Notes: generated from the sequence alone by a model not told the origin. A stretch of 64,000 nucleotides of DNA from Steinernema hermaphroditum (GCA_030435675.1 CM059623.1:956012-1020011); one strand, 5' to 3'; numbered from the stretch's first letter, positions 11,617 to 22,241 are shown. Numbers and translations: made by a program.

Positions 11617-12415
11617 TAGCGCCCTGCATTCAGCCCGCTACATTGGGCACGCTAAAAATGCACACTAAGTTCATGTAACGCGAGCAGCTGCGTTTATTCT
11701 GAAAACAATAAATACATTTACGCATATTAATGGCATACACTTTGGCTTGCTAACCATAAAGCATACAAAATGATTGTGTTAGTATTAGGGCCTGCACCTT
11801 ACATTCTTATCATACGGTGCACAGCAAGCATTGGGAAACCCAGCAAATTCTTTAGAATATGCTGGCTTTTGAATATACGTATTTCGCCGAATTGTACGGT
11901 CGATGTTCTCAGTGGAATTTAGATAATAACGAGATTTTCTCTTTCGCAAAAGCGACCCGTAAAAATGTGTTCTCTGCACTCTTTGTTTACTCAGAAACTC
12001 AGAGAGTACAGTTCTGTCCGCGTGGGATAAAGTCGTAACCTTCACATTAAGCGTTCTTCGTGTGAGCAGGCTAAAGGTTAATCCTTGCAATTGTGCCTGC
12101 AAACCTCTGTTGACTAAATAAATGGTGTTTTGGCATGGGCACTTTTGTTTTTCGTGTAATAGACAGTTGAGTTATAACAGCGCTGAAAAGGAAAGCAGAT
12201 GTTAGCAAAACATCTGCGGACACATACCATTCAAGATGGTTCTTTTTCAGTGCGTCAAAGGCAGCTGCAATATTTCAGCGTCCATAAGTACATTTAATAT
12301 GTCTTTAAACAGAACGACCAAACTTCGAACTTCGTGAAAAATAAAAAAATGAATTTTGAAGATTGCTTGTTGAATGATTTTTCGTTTAGAGGATTAGGAG
12401 TTGGGTTGGATAATA

Positions 12416-13228
12416 TTGGGTTGATCCATTGAAAATGGCGGATGGTTTAAGTAGCTCTTTCTTAACATATATGTGTGCCTATCATTCACGGTATTGACTA
12501 TTTGACTGAACAACTGAAACCCACTTCTTGGGCAAAAGCTGGATCCCTTCTTCATAGAACACAAGGGGTTTGAGGTCGAAAAATATTTTGGTCAAATTTT
12601 TGACCTCTTTGTCTTATTCTGAGTGGTTTCCTCTAATTTCATCATTTACGGGTCAGCACAAATGTCAGTTAGATAGAGCGAAGAGAGTACCATAATAATG
12701 GGTGAAAGCGAATATCTCAGCTCAAAGTGTAGAGCGATTGTGGAGGTCAGCTTGAAAACGGTAGTATTTGTGGATGCAACGGTCATTTTTTCAACATTTG
12801 GCCTTTATTTCCTTAAAGTAGAAATGAGCTCGTAGAGCCACTATATGGGCATGGTAGCTGTGAGTGATAGCTATCTGCTGTATGTATATATTATCTGTTA
12901 TAGTAACTGACCATTTGGAACCATTGGAGTTAACGGGGCATAGTGATGCGACAAAGCCATCTTTCTGAGATTAGCTCATGTTCTAATGTATGACGACCCC
13001 AGCGATAGGTGCATTCGGTAGGCAGGACACAACGATGTACGTGATTGAAGACAGTCGTTGTACATCACACCTCCAACATCAGGAGAAATGTAATGGACAA
13101 GTCGCCAGTCATAGTTTCGGGACAGAATTAACTGTACTCAACAGTGTACCCATTGGTTTGGTCATGGGAGCGAATATTGTAAAATTAAAGGATGTTCACA
13201 GAATCCGCCATTTTATGGATCAACCCAA
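12416..13228. mobile_element. non-autonomous mariner-like element, copy 1
   Basis: The unit begins ttgggttgatccattgaaaa and ends with the inverted form (tttatggatcaacccaa), flanked by TA on both sides as for Tc1/mariner insertions. It is 813 bp with no transposase frame. Its interior matches the longer copy at 19305-20221, for example in the shared cagctgtgagtgatagcta-type and attggtttggtcat blocks. Confidence 0.8.
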
Positions 13229-14862
13229 TAGAAAAAGCGTCACCCTAAACAGCACCTAACTCCACTTCCAAACGGGTTGGCGCATCGCTCTGGGCACTAA
13301 ATTCTCTCCAAGTGTTGTTTTCGTTTATTTATTAGCCTTGATCGTACAGGTCTTCCGATTAGTCGTCCGATTGAGTTAACCACATGCTTTTGAGCATGCA
13401 GGACTTCAGGAACTCCAAATTAGTGTCGGGGCGTGGCCCCGCGCTCCCGTCCCACGCGCGCCTCTGCCCGCGGCAGTCTGCCCAGCAGCCTCACCCTTAA
13501 GCGGTCGCTCCACGCCGCCCCCCTAAAACCAACCTGCCTTATCTCCCTCTCCTCTCCCTTCGTTTGCTTCCGCTGCACCACGTACTAACCCTGTAATACA
13601 CGCATGTTACGAGACTACAGTGTCCAAGAGAATTACATAGCACGGAGGGGAAACACGAGTAAATGCCGTGTCGCGGACACAACATTAGCCTGTATGGGGA
13701 GATTGGCCTGCAACTCGATTGAGTGATAATCCACCGCATTCAAATCGGGGCTAACGCTAAAATGATTAGTCTCAAAACATTGGATATTTTCGATCCACGA
13801 GACGGAGCCCAGTCTTGTGGCGTCAATCCAGTGGCCGCCAGAAAAATGTTATGTGGCGAAGCTTCGTTACTTTACCATTTTGTCCCGACTTGCTTTCCAC
13901 GCCAATTCTTCTCGAAGGGTGTTTGTATGTTGAATTTGTCTGACTACGATAGAGGACAAATCAAACACATTCACCGATGCCGATAATCTCGCCACACTTG
14001 AAGATTAAGGCTTGTTTCGTGTTTAGGGATGCATTTTTTATGATTTCAAGTGATTTTCCCCTCTGGCAATATCAAGACCAAGCTACCAACCGGGAACAAA
14101 CGTTGTTTTCGAGGTTTTCGAGGCCACGTGTCCTTTCATACATCTTTCTCTGCGTAGGAAAGTTAAGAGTTTTATAGCTGCCCCTCTCTTGTAGCACTTT
14201 CTGCATACATAAAGGTGTGGTTGAGCAAAAAAAAAACTATGAACTCGAACAAAACATATCCTGTTCGGAACAATCGGCCTTTCTTAGCCGCTTTAGATTT
14301 TGAGATCTATGTTATAGCGGGCAGATATCAGAGTTGTTAGCAATGCCCCGCGCTCAACAATCTTACTCTGAGCAGTTGAAATGCATTAGTGTAGTGATCC
14401 TAGATGACTCTAGACGATGAACTGAGCGTTGATTCCACAGTACTGTAAGCCTAATTAGGTTCATTTCAAAAGCATTATTGATGTTTGGAACTCTCTATTG
14501 CGTCAGTTATCATCAGAATAAGAAAGTGTGCTAAATTAAGAGAAATAACCCTGTATTCTAGTCCTATTCCGCGAGTGTATTCTAGCAAGATGCGTCACAA
14601 CTTCTCCAGAATAACAAGAAGTGGAAAAACAACTTCCGCGTCACTGCTTTTCTGTGAATGTTGTCTCCCTGAGGCATGTTTAACATGTTGCGTGAAGCAG
14701 ACGGACGATCATTTCATGTCACGTGCCCGTCACCGTAATCAATGTTTTCGGTTTGAATCTGCATTTACATTGTATTACGTAAAAGGGGAGTGGCTTCGAG
14801 AGCCCGCTCTGTTTTCTAGTTTGTTCTGTCGACTATTTAAACTTCGGTTATAATAGTTTGTT
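13229..14862. other. intergenic, no gene seen
   Basis: No gene was identified. A GC-rich patch at about 13430-13530 stands out from the AT-rich surroundings. The ORF at 14485-14853 lacks recognisable features and abuts srx copy C, whose promoter is probably here. Confidence 0.4.
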
Positions 14863-16091
14863 ATGTCTTCCATGGCTCTATCCAACGAAACGCAGCCATT
14901 TGTGTGGGGAAGCGAGCTCCTAGGTCGTGGAGAGAGCACCATGGCTGATACCGTAGTTGGAGTGTCGATCACTGTGGTAACTAAAAGTGTTCTTTCTGGA
15001 AGAAGTACATATGAACTCGGCTTGCAGTTCAGCACTCTGTCGGTTGCCGTTGGACTGCTCAGTCTCTACATCGTCTACAAACTCCCCATCTTCCACAACG
15101 CTTTTGGCGCCTTCTGGGTGAGCAGAACGGTCGGAGAGATCGGCGCCAATTTCATCCACGTCGTCTACTCGGGACCCGTCACCCTTCTGTAGGTGAAGCT
15201 CCTCTAGGCCCATGAGGAAAAGGATTTTAGGCAGCCGAAGGACATCAACCCCCTCTTCGGCATCGTCTCCTACATGGTGTGCGTCTATTTCGCCGAGATC
15301 GCCTGCTCCATGCACCAGTACGTCTCTCTCAACAGAATGTTGGCCGTCTGCGCTCCCCTCAAGTACAAAACACTCTTCACGAGGAGGATAACCACGACGA
15401 TCATAGTCGTCACCACGGTGCAGGTCACCTCCATCATGGGACTCTACTTCTGTAGGCGCCTTCCCTGTCACCCCAACCCACCCTCTGTTCAGTGTTCCCC
15501 TGCAACTGGATCGGCTACGGTCCACAGTACTACGAATTCATCTTCGTGAAGTGCGGCGAGAATGAGCGCGATTGGTCGCCCCTGGGCACCTTCCTCAACA
15601 GAGGCTGCACCGCCCTCTGCGTCGTCTCCCTCCTCATGGACTGCGTCACCTTCTACAAGATCATCAAGATCCGGGTCACCAACAAGAGTGCCGCCCAGGA
15701 TGAGGCCTTCCGTCGGAACGTCCGCTTCTTCGCCCAGGTACGGTCCCATCCCTGTACCTGACACGATGACAGTACCCCTTAAGACCGCCGTCCAGAACAT
15801 CAGCATGATGTTGGCCCTCGCCGTGATCGTAATCGTCAACAACGAGAGAAGCTTCGGAAAGGCCGTGCTGTATGCCACTACGTTCGACGCCAGAATTCTC
15901 ACCTATCTCAACAATGGGTAACCTACATCTTCACTATGTGACCTACCTGTTCTGTTAGACTCTCCATCATTCTCTTCAACCCCGAAGTTCGCAAATTTTT
16001 GGGTCTTCGGTTCTGTTGTGGAACAAAACGAAGTCATCAGGTTGGATCCACGAACGCTGGACTGGAAACATCGATGATGGACACACACTGA
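14863..16091 (+). CDS. Srx-family seven-transmembrane chemoreceptor, copy C
   Basis: Exons 14863-14976, 15028-15188, 15231-15451, 15493-15737, 15784-15917 and 15959-16091 give 335 aa. From exon 2 to exon 5 the protein is almost identical to copy A (FSTLSVAVGLLSLYIVYKL in TM1) and copy B. The ends differ: the N-terminus begins MSSMALSNETQPFVWGSELL, and the tail after FNPEVRKFLG has a Cys-Cys pair and many Ser/Thr residues. Even intron sequences are alike (introns 3 and 4), so the three genes arose by recent duplication or are kept alike by gene conversion. The ATG was chosen as the only in-frame Met in exon 1 upstream of the conserved VWGSEL block apart from the Met three codons later. Confidence 0.87.
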
Positions 16092-17283
16092 ATTCTCAGA
16101 CGATAATAAGTATTTCGTTGTGTACATTTTGAGCAAAAATAATGAACACCCATCAAACCGAAAATACTTCTTGGATTCCGTCGGTAGATTTTCGCTGTTC
16201 TCAGTTCCGCGTACCTCCAAAATGTATATGTTCGGAAAAATGCGTGACTGTCTAAGCGTCGTAGAACGCGAACAAAACGACCTTTGACCTCTTTAGCGGA
16301 ATCGAATTTTCCCTGACGAGATCGTCACTCATGGCGCGAAACAGGTGCTAATCGGGCGGGTCAGGGCTATAAGATGTGATAACTTTCCAACTTGACTGGT
16401 GGATTTCATCACGGAATCATCAGCTGCATTGCGTAAACAGCTGTGAGTGTCGCGCCACTGCCGACTGCCGAGATTTCCCAGTAGATGGTGTATTGCATAT
16501 CCCACCAAACACATAGCATCAGTTTTCACCGGCGGAGTTCGTCTTTTCCCAGAGTTATAACGCTTCCTAGCGCTTCCTCCTGCAATTGACATGTGGCATC
16601 CAGTTTTCATTGCCCGTCACCAGTTATGAGGAAGAACTTCTTTGACATCCATGCCAAAGGGTGTCTACAGCAGTGTCGCTTCATGAATGAAATAAGATAG
16701 AACTGTTTTGCTCATTTCTATAACTGCTCGCTGGCTGCGCGAATCCATTCAGTTGGGGTTTCGATCATCGGTTCATCTTCTAGTGAGATGTCTACGTTCT
16801 AAAATCGGGCCCCTTGAGCCATTAATCGAAATCAATCATGTCGGGACGTACGAGTTCAAAATTCCGAGTCCGATCCAAATCATTGAGCAAAGCCTCTCGA
16901 GTCCGATTGGATATAAATCGTTCCAGGACCTCGAGTTTATCGAGAGGCATTCAAGATTCACTCAATGATTCGGATCGGACTCCGACTTTTGAACTCATAC
17001 GTTGATATACATACACTTGTGTCTGTTAAATGCTGCACTGTTAAACATGTCTAATTGACGATGCTGATCTGACTAGGGGTAAACCGCTGTAAAACTCAGA
17101 ACGAAAGTTTAGAACGAGGGGACAACATATGGCTAAGGCAAATGGATAAATGGGATCTGTTCCAACCAGTAAACAGTTCATTTTTCGAACATCTGTAGTT
17201 TGAAAGGAAAATACGAAGTGGCATCGCTTCTATCACAATCTTATTTATTTCATCCTCCGTCACTTTTATTTTGAACGACGACA
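16092..17283. other. intergenic with a fold-back repeat, no gene seen
   Basis: No exon could be supported between srx copy C and the second ATG101 gene. The only structure noticed is the inverted repeat at 16845-17002. Confidence 0.5.
16845..17002. repeat. long imperfect inverted repeat (fold-back)
   Basis: About 42 bp at 16845-16887 (containing gagttcaaaattccgagtcc) is repeated in reverse complement at 16961-17002 with a few mismatches. A second inner pair (cctctcgag and ctcgagtttatcgagagg) makes the whole 158 bp able to form a long hairpin. No coding potential. Confidence 0.75.
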
Positions 17284-18171
17284 ATGAACGCGTTGCGCCA
17301 CAAGTACCATCTGGTATGTTCATAAAAGACTGTATCAAAACGGAGTTTGGTGTTTTAGACGGCCGAAATCCGCCACCTAAAAGAATCTTTGTTGTGCTTC
17401 CTGCATACAATTCTTCTGCACAGAACTGTTGGAAAGGTAGGTCCTATTCTAAAGTATTTAGTCCCCAAAAAGCACTTTCTAGCGCACTCAAAACGAAACA
17501 TTTGGAACCGGGCTGAAAGAGGAGAAGTGCAGCTGGCTGGACTTGACCTATCTTCGCGTCAACTCTCCAGAACTCAGATGGCAAGTGGAGGAGAAAGTGG
17601 AAGACTTCCTCTCGGCTATGACCACAACCGCCAGAACCCTATCCCATCTGGATCAAGATAGGATGCCCAATGAGGCGAAAGTACTTAATACTTCGGTGAA
17701 GATCGAGTTCTTCACGAGGAGAAAGAAGAGTGCCTGGGAGCAGTGGACTACTTGGACAGCTGAGGACACCGCCGTTTGGGAAATGTGGGAGCTGGATCTG
17801 AGCATTGTCAAAGTTGGGACTACTGGTGGGTGTGGAAAAGAATTCGTGTTTACATTGTGCATTTCAGAAGATCTGCATCGACTTAGCGAAAAGGTCTCCG
17901 ACGACATAAACATGATGGTTCTGCAGATCTGCAGCGCCATGAACCGGGGGCAGTATATTCCGAAGAGTGCCAGTTCTTCGCTCTTCGATGGATCGTTGAA
18001 GGACTGTATGCCTTACAACCACCGTATTAAATGGACTGATGGTGGAATGGGTGGGAACGGTAAGAAGAGTGAGTCGAGGCCGTCGAGTAACGCATCTTTT
18101 CAGGAAGCGGCGACAGCATTTCGGACAAACTTCATAGCAGTTTGGAGAAGATCATTAGTTTCTATGCGTGA
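17284..18171 (+). CDS. ATG101 (autophagy-related protein 101, EPG-9-like), copy 2
   Basis: Five exons (17284-17313, 17359-17436, 17483-17825, 17868-18059, 18104-18171) join in phase into 236 aa. The first exon gives a short MNALRHKYHL start; from Met to the HRTVGK landmark there are 36 residues, as in the human protein from my recollection. Other family marks are LHTILLHRTVGK, WLDLTYLRVNSPEL, KIEFFTRRKKSAWEQW, TAVWEMWELDLSIV, NRGQYIPKS and a hydrophobic C-terminal helix. The role is scaffolding of the ATG1/ATG13 initiation complex in autophagy. The WF-finger segment reads SAWEQW, like copy 1's SQWQQW and unlike the usual Trp-Pro-Phe. The two copies differ throughout, so this is an old duplication, not an assembly artefact. 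Confidence 0.9.
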
Positions 18172-18615
18172 AATTGTGAGTCATATAATAAAGCTATCAG
18201 TTCATTCTCTTGTAAACCTCATTCAAATTTTACGTAAAGCGCACCTAATGATGGTGGTGGAAACGCCATTAAGAGAAAGAATTCAAGTTCAAGAAGTGCC
18301 TTGATTTGACCTTTGATTTAAATCGAAGCTGTACGGAAAACGTGGGACAAATGTGGACAAATGGACAAACCAGTCGTTGAAGGATGTTCTTCCAGGCTAT
18401 ATTGCTCAAGGACTTTCTATTGGGACGTACAGTCCGAATAGCTCAAGTAATGCACGAGGTGAACAAGATCATTACTTTGAATAGCTATATTTAAAAGTAA
18501 TGCTTGGACTAAAAAGATGAAAACAAGCATTGCTTCTTTAGGATGAACGCTCTATTTATGCAAACCGAGCTGATAAAACAGCTTCACAGCAGAGTCTCCA
18601 GTTTTTTCAGATACC

Positions 18616-19269
18616 ATGGTTCGTCAGAGCAGATCACTAATTCGAAAACGCCCTGGCCCTTCCATCCGCCAGAGAAAAAGAACCAGAAAGGTGGTTCAAA
18701 GACACCAAATGACTGTGGTCAAGAAGCGAAGTCCTAGTCGAAAAGAGGAACTGAGAACGGATGTCAACCAAGACAGCGCCATCGGTGAAGAAAGACCTGA
18801 TTCTTCCGAGCCCCTGGCCGCATCCCAGCATCAAGATGCCGTGCAGACTCTCTACAAATCGCTTCAAGAGATGGAATCTTTCAAAAACCAAATCGAATCC
18901 TACAGAAACTCCACCAAAGAATCGCTGACCTGTCCGATCTGCACTGACATCTTCTACAGACCCCTCATCTGCACGCCTTGTGGACATCGTTTCTGCAGCT
19001 ACTGTCTCTTCCAGTACTTCAGACGCCCCCTGGACCGCGAGCAGTCCCACTACGACTGTCCTCTGTGCAGGAGGGTAACGAAAGCCGTCGTCAGAGACAC
19101 CTTAACCAGCGAGATGGTAGAGAGCTTCTTGAATACGTTTTCGGAATTCAAGCCCGACCAGAAGACATGCGAGAAACGCGATTCCAAAGATACGCTTTTC
19201 AAGGCTGGAGGCTACATTACTGGCGTGAAGAAGAACGAGACACAGCTCATGCTGGCGATCTACGAGTAA
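18616..19269 (+). CDS. RING-finger protein (probable E3 ubiquitin ligase), 217 aa
   Basis: A single-exon frame starts at an ATG six bases behind a strong acceptor (gttttttcag), fitting a trans-spliced mRNA. Residues 1-45 are very basic (Arg/Lys-rich, possible nuclear localisation). A short coiled-coil-like stretch follows at about 70-100. A C3HC4 RING lies at about 106-152 with CPICTDIFYRP, CTPCGHRFCSYC and CPLCRR. The stretch after it resembles that of the minus-strand RING gene at 36.5-37.1 kb (DIFYRP(L/I)IC, PCGHRFCS(Y/S)C, TFPEFK or TFSEFK), so the two are paralogues. RING proteins of this kind bring an E2-ubiquitin to a substrate; the substrate is unknown. An AATAAA lies about 5 bp past the stop, and a mariner element begins 35 bp past the stop. 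Confidence 0.8.
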   Translation: MVRQSRSLIRKRPGPSIRQRKRTRKVVQRHQMTVVKKRSPSRKEELRTDVNQDSAIGEERPDSSEPLAASQHQDAVQTLYKSLQEMESFKNQIESYRNSTKESLTCPICTDIFYRPLICTPCGHRFCSYCLFQYFRRPLDREQSHYDCPLCRRVTKAVVRDTLTSEMVESFLNTFSEFKPDQKTCEKRDSKDTLFKAGGYITGVKKNETQLMLAIYE

Positions 19270-19273
19270 TAGC

Positions 19274-19279
19274 AATAAA
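19274..19279 (+). terminator. polyadenylation signal AATAAA of the RING gene
   Basis: AATAAA immediately after the stop codon of the RING gene. The mariner insertion at 19305 lies just beyond, so the gene keeps its own signal. Confidence 0.5.
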
Positions 19280-19304
19280 AGTGACCAGCAGATTTGGTGT
19301 ACTA

Positions 19305-20221
19305 TTGGGTTGGTCCATTGAAAATGTCGGATGATTTAAGTGGCAGTTTCGTACTACATATCCATGCCTATCCTTCGCGATGTTGACGATTTGACTGAAC
19401 AACTGCAGCCCGCTTCCCGGGAGAAAGATGGATCCCTCGTTCTTAGAACACAAGGGGTTTAGGGTCGAAAAGAGTTTTGGTCCAATTTTCGACCTCTTTC
19501 TTTTATTTTGAGTGCTTCCCTCTGGTGTCGTCATTTGTAATGGAGCACAGATGACGGTAAGATAGAGCGAAGAGAGTGCTATAAGAAACGCAAACAGATA
19601 ATCTCTCAGCTCAAAGTGGAGAGCCATTGTGAAGGTCAACTTCAAAATGTGAGGTCTCGGGTACACGTACTTTTAGTGAATCCAAGGGCCATTTTTTCAA
19701 CATTTGGCCTCTGTTTCCTAAAAGTTGAAATGACTGCGTGGAGTCACTGTATGGGCTTGGTAGCTGTGAGTGATAGCTACCTGCTACATGTCCCCATTGT
19801 CTGCTATAACACTTAATCAATTGGGAACTTTAAAAGTTAACGGAACATGGCGATTCGAAAAGTCCATCTTTTTGAGATTAGCTCATGTCATGATATACAA
19901 CCAAGACAACAATAAATGCATTCGGTAGGCAAGACCTAAAGATATACGTGGTTGAAGGTAGTGCACGTACATCACACAATTAATGCCGTAGGTAGCCCGA
20001 ACATCACTTCGCATTTTGCCATCTCGAGGTGCTAGAAAAATGGTGATTAAAACAGAATAAGCGTCCAACATCAAAAGGATGCATTGTACAAGTTGCCAAT
20101 CACAGTGCAGGGAGAGAATTAACTGTACTCAATAACGTACCTATTGGTTTGGTCATACGAGCAAATATTGTAAAATTAAAGGATGTTTACACCATCCGAC
20201 ATTTTCAATGGACCAACCCAA
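19305..20221. mobile_element. non-autonomous mariner-like element, copy 2
   Basis: Begins ttgggttggtccattgaaaa, ends with its reverse complement (ttttcaatggaccaacccaa), and is flanked by TA on both sides. It is 917 bp long with no intact transposase frame. The interior is homologous to the element at 12416-13228, with an extra piece around 19950-20060. Confidence 0.85.
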
Positions 20222-20308
20222 TACATATGACAAAAAATGACATCTTCTATCTTTCGACGTTACCAGAATAATGGCCATAATCTTGACAACAATAGAGTCT
20301 TGGGTCTT

Positions 20309-20887
20309 TCATTTCCCAGCGATCAGTCGGGTCGTCCACTCACACTCTCCAAATGAGTTGAGTGAGCGATCATCGATCATCCCATCATTGTCGTCTTCTT
20401 GAACTTGGCAAAGCCCAAAGGAGGCAACTTCAGGTGAACTAGAACTGAGCTGATGAACGGTGTCAGCTATTTGATGACGTAGCTTATAGTCTGATAGAGC
20501 CAGCGAAGAGTTGCTAAGATGACTATAGCGTTCAAATTCTTCTGATTGAAGTCTTTGAGAGACTTTCTGCCGTAGTGTTTCGGTATAGGTGCTCATCCCA
20601 TTGCTTCCCAGAGGGAAATCGAAGAGGAAGTTAAGATACCGATAGAAGACGTCAGAAAAGTCTGTTGCATCATTTTGAGGGGTGTCCTGGTCGAAATTGT
20701 CCATAACCAAGCGTTCTCGTGATCTAGTAAGCAAGTGTTGCGCAATATGGTTGACGTTATCGAAGTCGTGTGCGATTGATTGATCGCATACATGCGCATA
20801 AAGAAGCCTGTTCACGAGGGCGATCTCTTTGAACCCGAATAAGCCGCATGTCCAAATGCAATGGTGCGTCTTGCACGTGACCAGCAC
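20309..20887 (-). CDS. unidentified ORF, 192 aa, possibly the 3' part of a decayed transposon
   Basis: The frame is open for 192 codons and ends just beyond the mariner element. Its C-terminal half is rich in Ser, Glu and Asp (for example DTVHQLSSSSPEVASFG). I recognise no domain. It lies directly downstream, on the same strand, of the hAT-type transposase remnant at 21110-21770, so it may be an extension of that element or a capture. A frame at 20757-21086 overlaps it in another phase. No good splice sites connect it to a host gene. Confidence 0.25.
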   Translation of the reverse strand: MLVTCKTHHCIWTCGLFGFKEIALVNRLLYAHVCDQSIAHDFDNVNHIAQHLLTRSRERLVMDNFDQDTPQNDATDFSDVFYRYLNFLFDFPLGSNGMSTYTETLRQKVSQRLQSEEFERYSHLSNSSLALSDYKLRHQIADTVHQLSSSSPEVASFGLCQVQEDDNDGMIDDRSLNSFGECEWTTRLIAGK

Positions 20888-21109
20888 TATCTGGCGCGGC
20901 TACTCTCAGTGTTATAGAGTCGTCAACACTGGCACGTACGGCGAAGCGTTGAGTTCCAAGTGCTTGTTTGCAAGTTACATAGCGAGGGTCAAACAGGCGT
21001 CCCACCCAAGAGCGCGGAGAGCAAGGCCTATCGTTTGGCTTCGTCAAGTCATTGTTGAACTGCGTGACAAAGCGATTGAGATCCACTACATTTCCCAGAT
21101 GCGTTTGGT

Positions 21110-21770
21110 ATAATGTCGACTATTTGGTTATGGCTTCTAACAAGTCGGCGAAGTATAACAACGCCACATACATCTTAAAGTCCTGCATGATGTATGCATA
21201 AGTTCTGGCCAACATTTTTTCGCTCGCCGTGAAATGATTATGACGGTCAGCGATAATTTGTTCAAAAGTGTGAACCATCATTGGATCATCGAAGCGCTCC
21301 AGCGAACGTCGTGCAGTTGGAGAACAGTTCTTGGTGCAACTCCATGGCGTTTTGCAACCTCTTTCAGCACGTGACCTCTCTTCGTGGCTTTAGGCGAAAA
21401 AAAGCCATTTAAGAGACTTTTTTATTTCAAGAGACTATCGACAAAGAAGTAAAGCTGCTGGTACGGTGTGTCGCAGTCCTCACTTCGTGTTGGCTTCACA
21501 GCTAGATCGAGGCGGTGAGCGAGGCAATTAACGAGGATTAACTTTCGGCCATAGTATTCTTCGAGATGCCGGTGGAATCCATCTCCCTCTCCAACGGCAT
21601 CATTCGGAATAACTCCAGTTGTGGTGCATGTTTCACGACGAAGCGTAACATGAAAACAACGTACATGTTGCTTTGGTCATCGGTAGAAGTATCCAGGATA
21701 AGAGACAGCGGCATGGCAAACCCTTCGTCGTACTGTCTTCAGTACTCCGCTTGTACAGCCGTTGCAGCTC
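21110..21770 (-). pseudogene. decayed hAT-type (DUF4371-like) transposase
   Basis: Reading the minus strand in two phases gives the order of hAT RNase-H-fold landmarks: SLILDTSTDDQSNM with the first catalytic-type Asp, then after a frameshift VNCLAHRLDLAV, then HDVRWSA, and finally YVALLYFADLLEAITK. Stops and at least two frameshifts separate the blocks, so no transposase can be made. The names of the blocks follow the hAT/ZMYM-like families where a DTSTD stretch, an (A)HRL(N/D)L helix and a DVRW motif occur in that order. The segment runs into a 51-bp tandem-repeat ORF at its upstream end. Confidence 0.6.
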
Positions 21771-22100
21771 TTCTCGCACAAGTTGTTTGTGACTCTTGCC
21801 CTCCGATGAAGAAGAGGGCAAAGAAGTCAGCGATTGGTGAGCGCCATTGGCCTCCGATGAAGGAGAGGGTGAAGAAGTCAGCGATTGGTGAGCGCCATTG
21901 GCCTCCGATGAAGGAGAGGGTGAAGAAGTCAGCGATTGGTGAGCGCGATTGGCCTCCGATGAAGGAGAAGGAGCGCAGTACACAGGACACGGCCACAGCC
22001 CAGAAAGGAGTAGAACGATGTACAAGTGTACTAGCAGCCTAAAATAAAAAACATAACGACTTCCGAAACCACAAGAGATGTGGCCAACGCGACCGCCCAT
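21633..22100 (-). CDS. hypothetical secreted protein with 17-residue tandem repeats
   Basis: The 155-codon frame has a hydrophobic segment (LVHLYIVLLLSGLWPCPVYC, about residues 23-42) that could be a signal or anchor. It is followed by about three copies of a 17-residue unit built on SPSSEANGAHQSLTS. The DNA repeat is 51 bp, so copy number can change without breaking the frame. The last third runs into the transposase remnant in a different phase, so the true C-terminus is unclear. A splice acceptor (ttttttattttag) lies near 22041, so the first Met may instead come from another exon. It could be a real secreted repeat protein or a minisatellite inside transposon sequence. Confidence 0.35.
   Translation of the reverse strand: MGGRVGHISCGFGSRYVFYFRLLVHLYIVLLLSGLWPCPVYCAPSPSSEANRAHQSLTSSPSPSSEANGAHQSLTSSPSPSSEANGAHQSLTSLPSSSSEGKSHKQLVREELQRLYKRSTEDSTTKGLPCRCLLSWILLPMTKATCTLFSCYASS
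21800..21970. repeat. 51-bp tandem repeat (minisatellite), about 3.3 copies
   Basis: The unit gaagaagtcagcgattggtg followed by agcgccattggcctccgatg and aaggagagggt repeats with very few changes. The period is a multiple of three. Confidence 0.85.
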
Positions 22101-22241
22101 GGCCCTGGCCGCGCTGAAAAACTGCCCACTGCGAGATGGGTAGCGCTTTTCTCAAGCGCAAAAAGATAACTTTGTAATCGTAGAAAAATGTGAAAAAAAC
22201 GAACAAAAAACGAACCCTTTTTCAGGGCCTTTTTGAAAGGC

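Larger units (their letters stand above)
10493..12415. other. intergenic with SINE-like and MITE-like repeats, no gene seen
   Basis: No coding exon could be supported. The segment holds the SINE-like unit at 10835-10900 and the fold-back element at 11341-11616, both listed separately. The rest is AT-rich unique-looking sequence. Confidence 0.5.

Noticed and set aside
13430..13530. GC-rich patch as a possible horizontally acquired piece
   Set aside because: No coding frame or recognisable bacterial feature; base composition alone is not enough.
14920..15525. Long minus-strand ORF (201 codons) opposite srx copy C, and similar ones opposite copies A and B
   Set aside because: It is an antisense shadow of conserved receptor exons. 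The sense strand carries the recognisable Srx protein, introns and paralogues.
21800..21970. CRISPR-like array
   Set aside because: The 51-bp units are contiguous without unique spacers, and the genome is eukaryotic.
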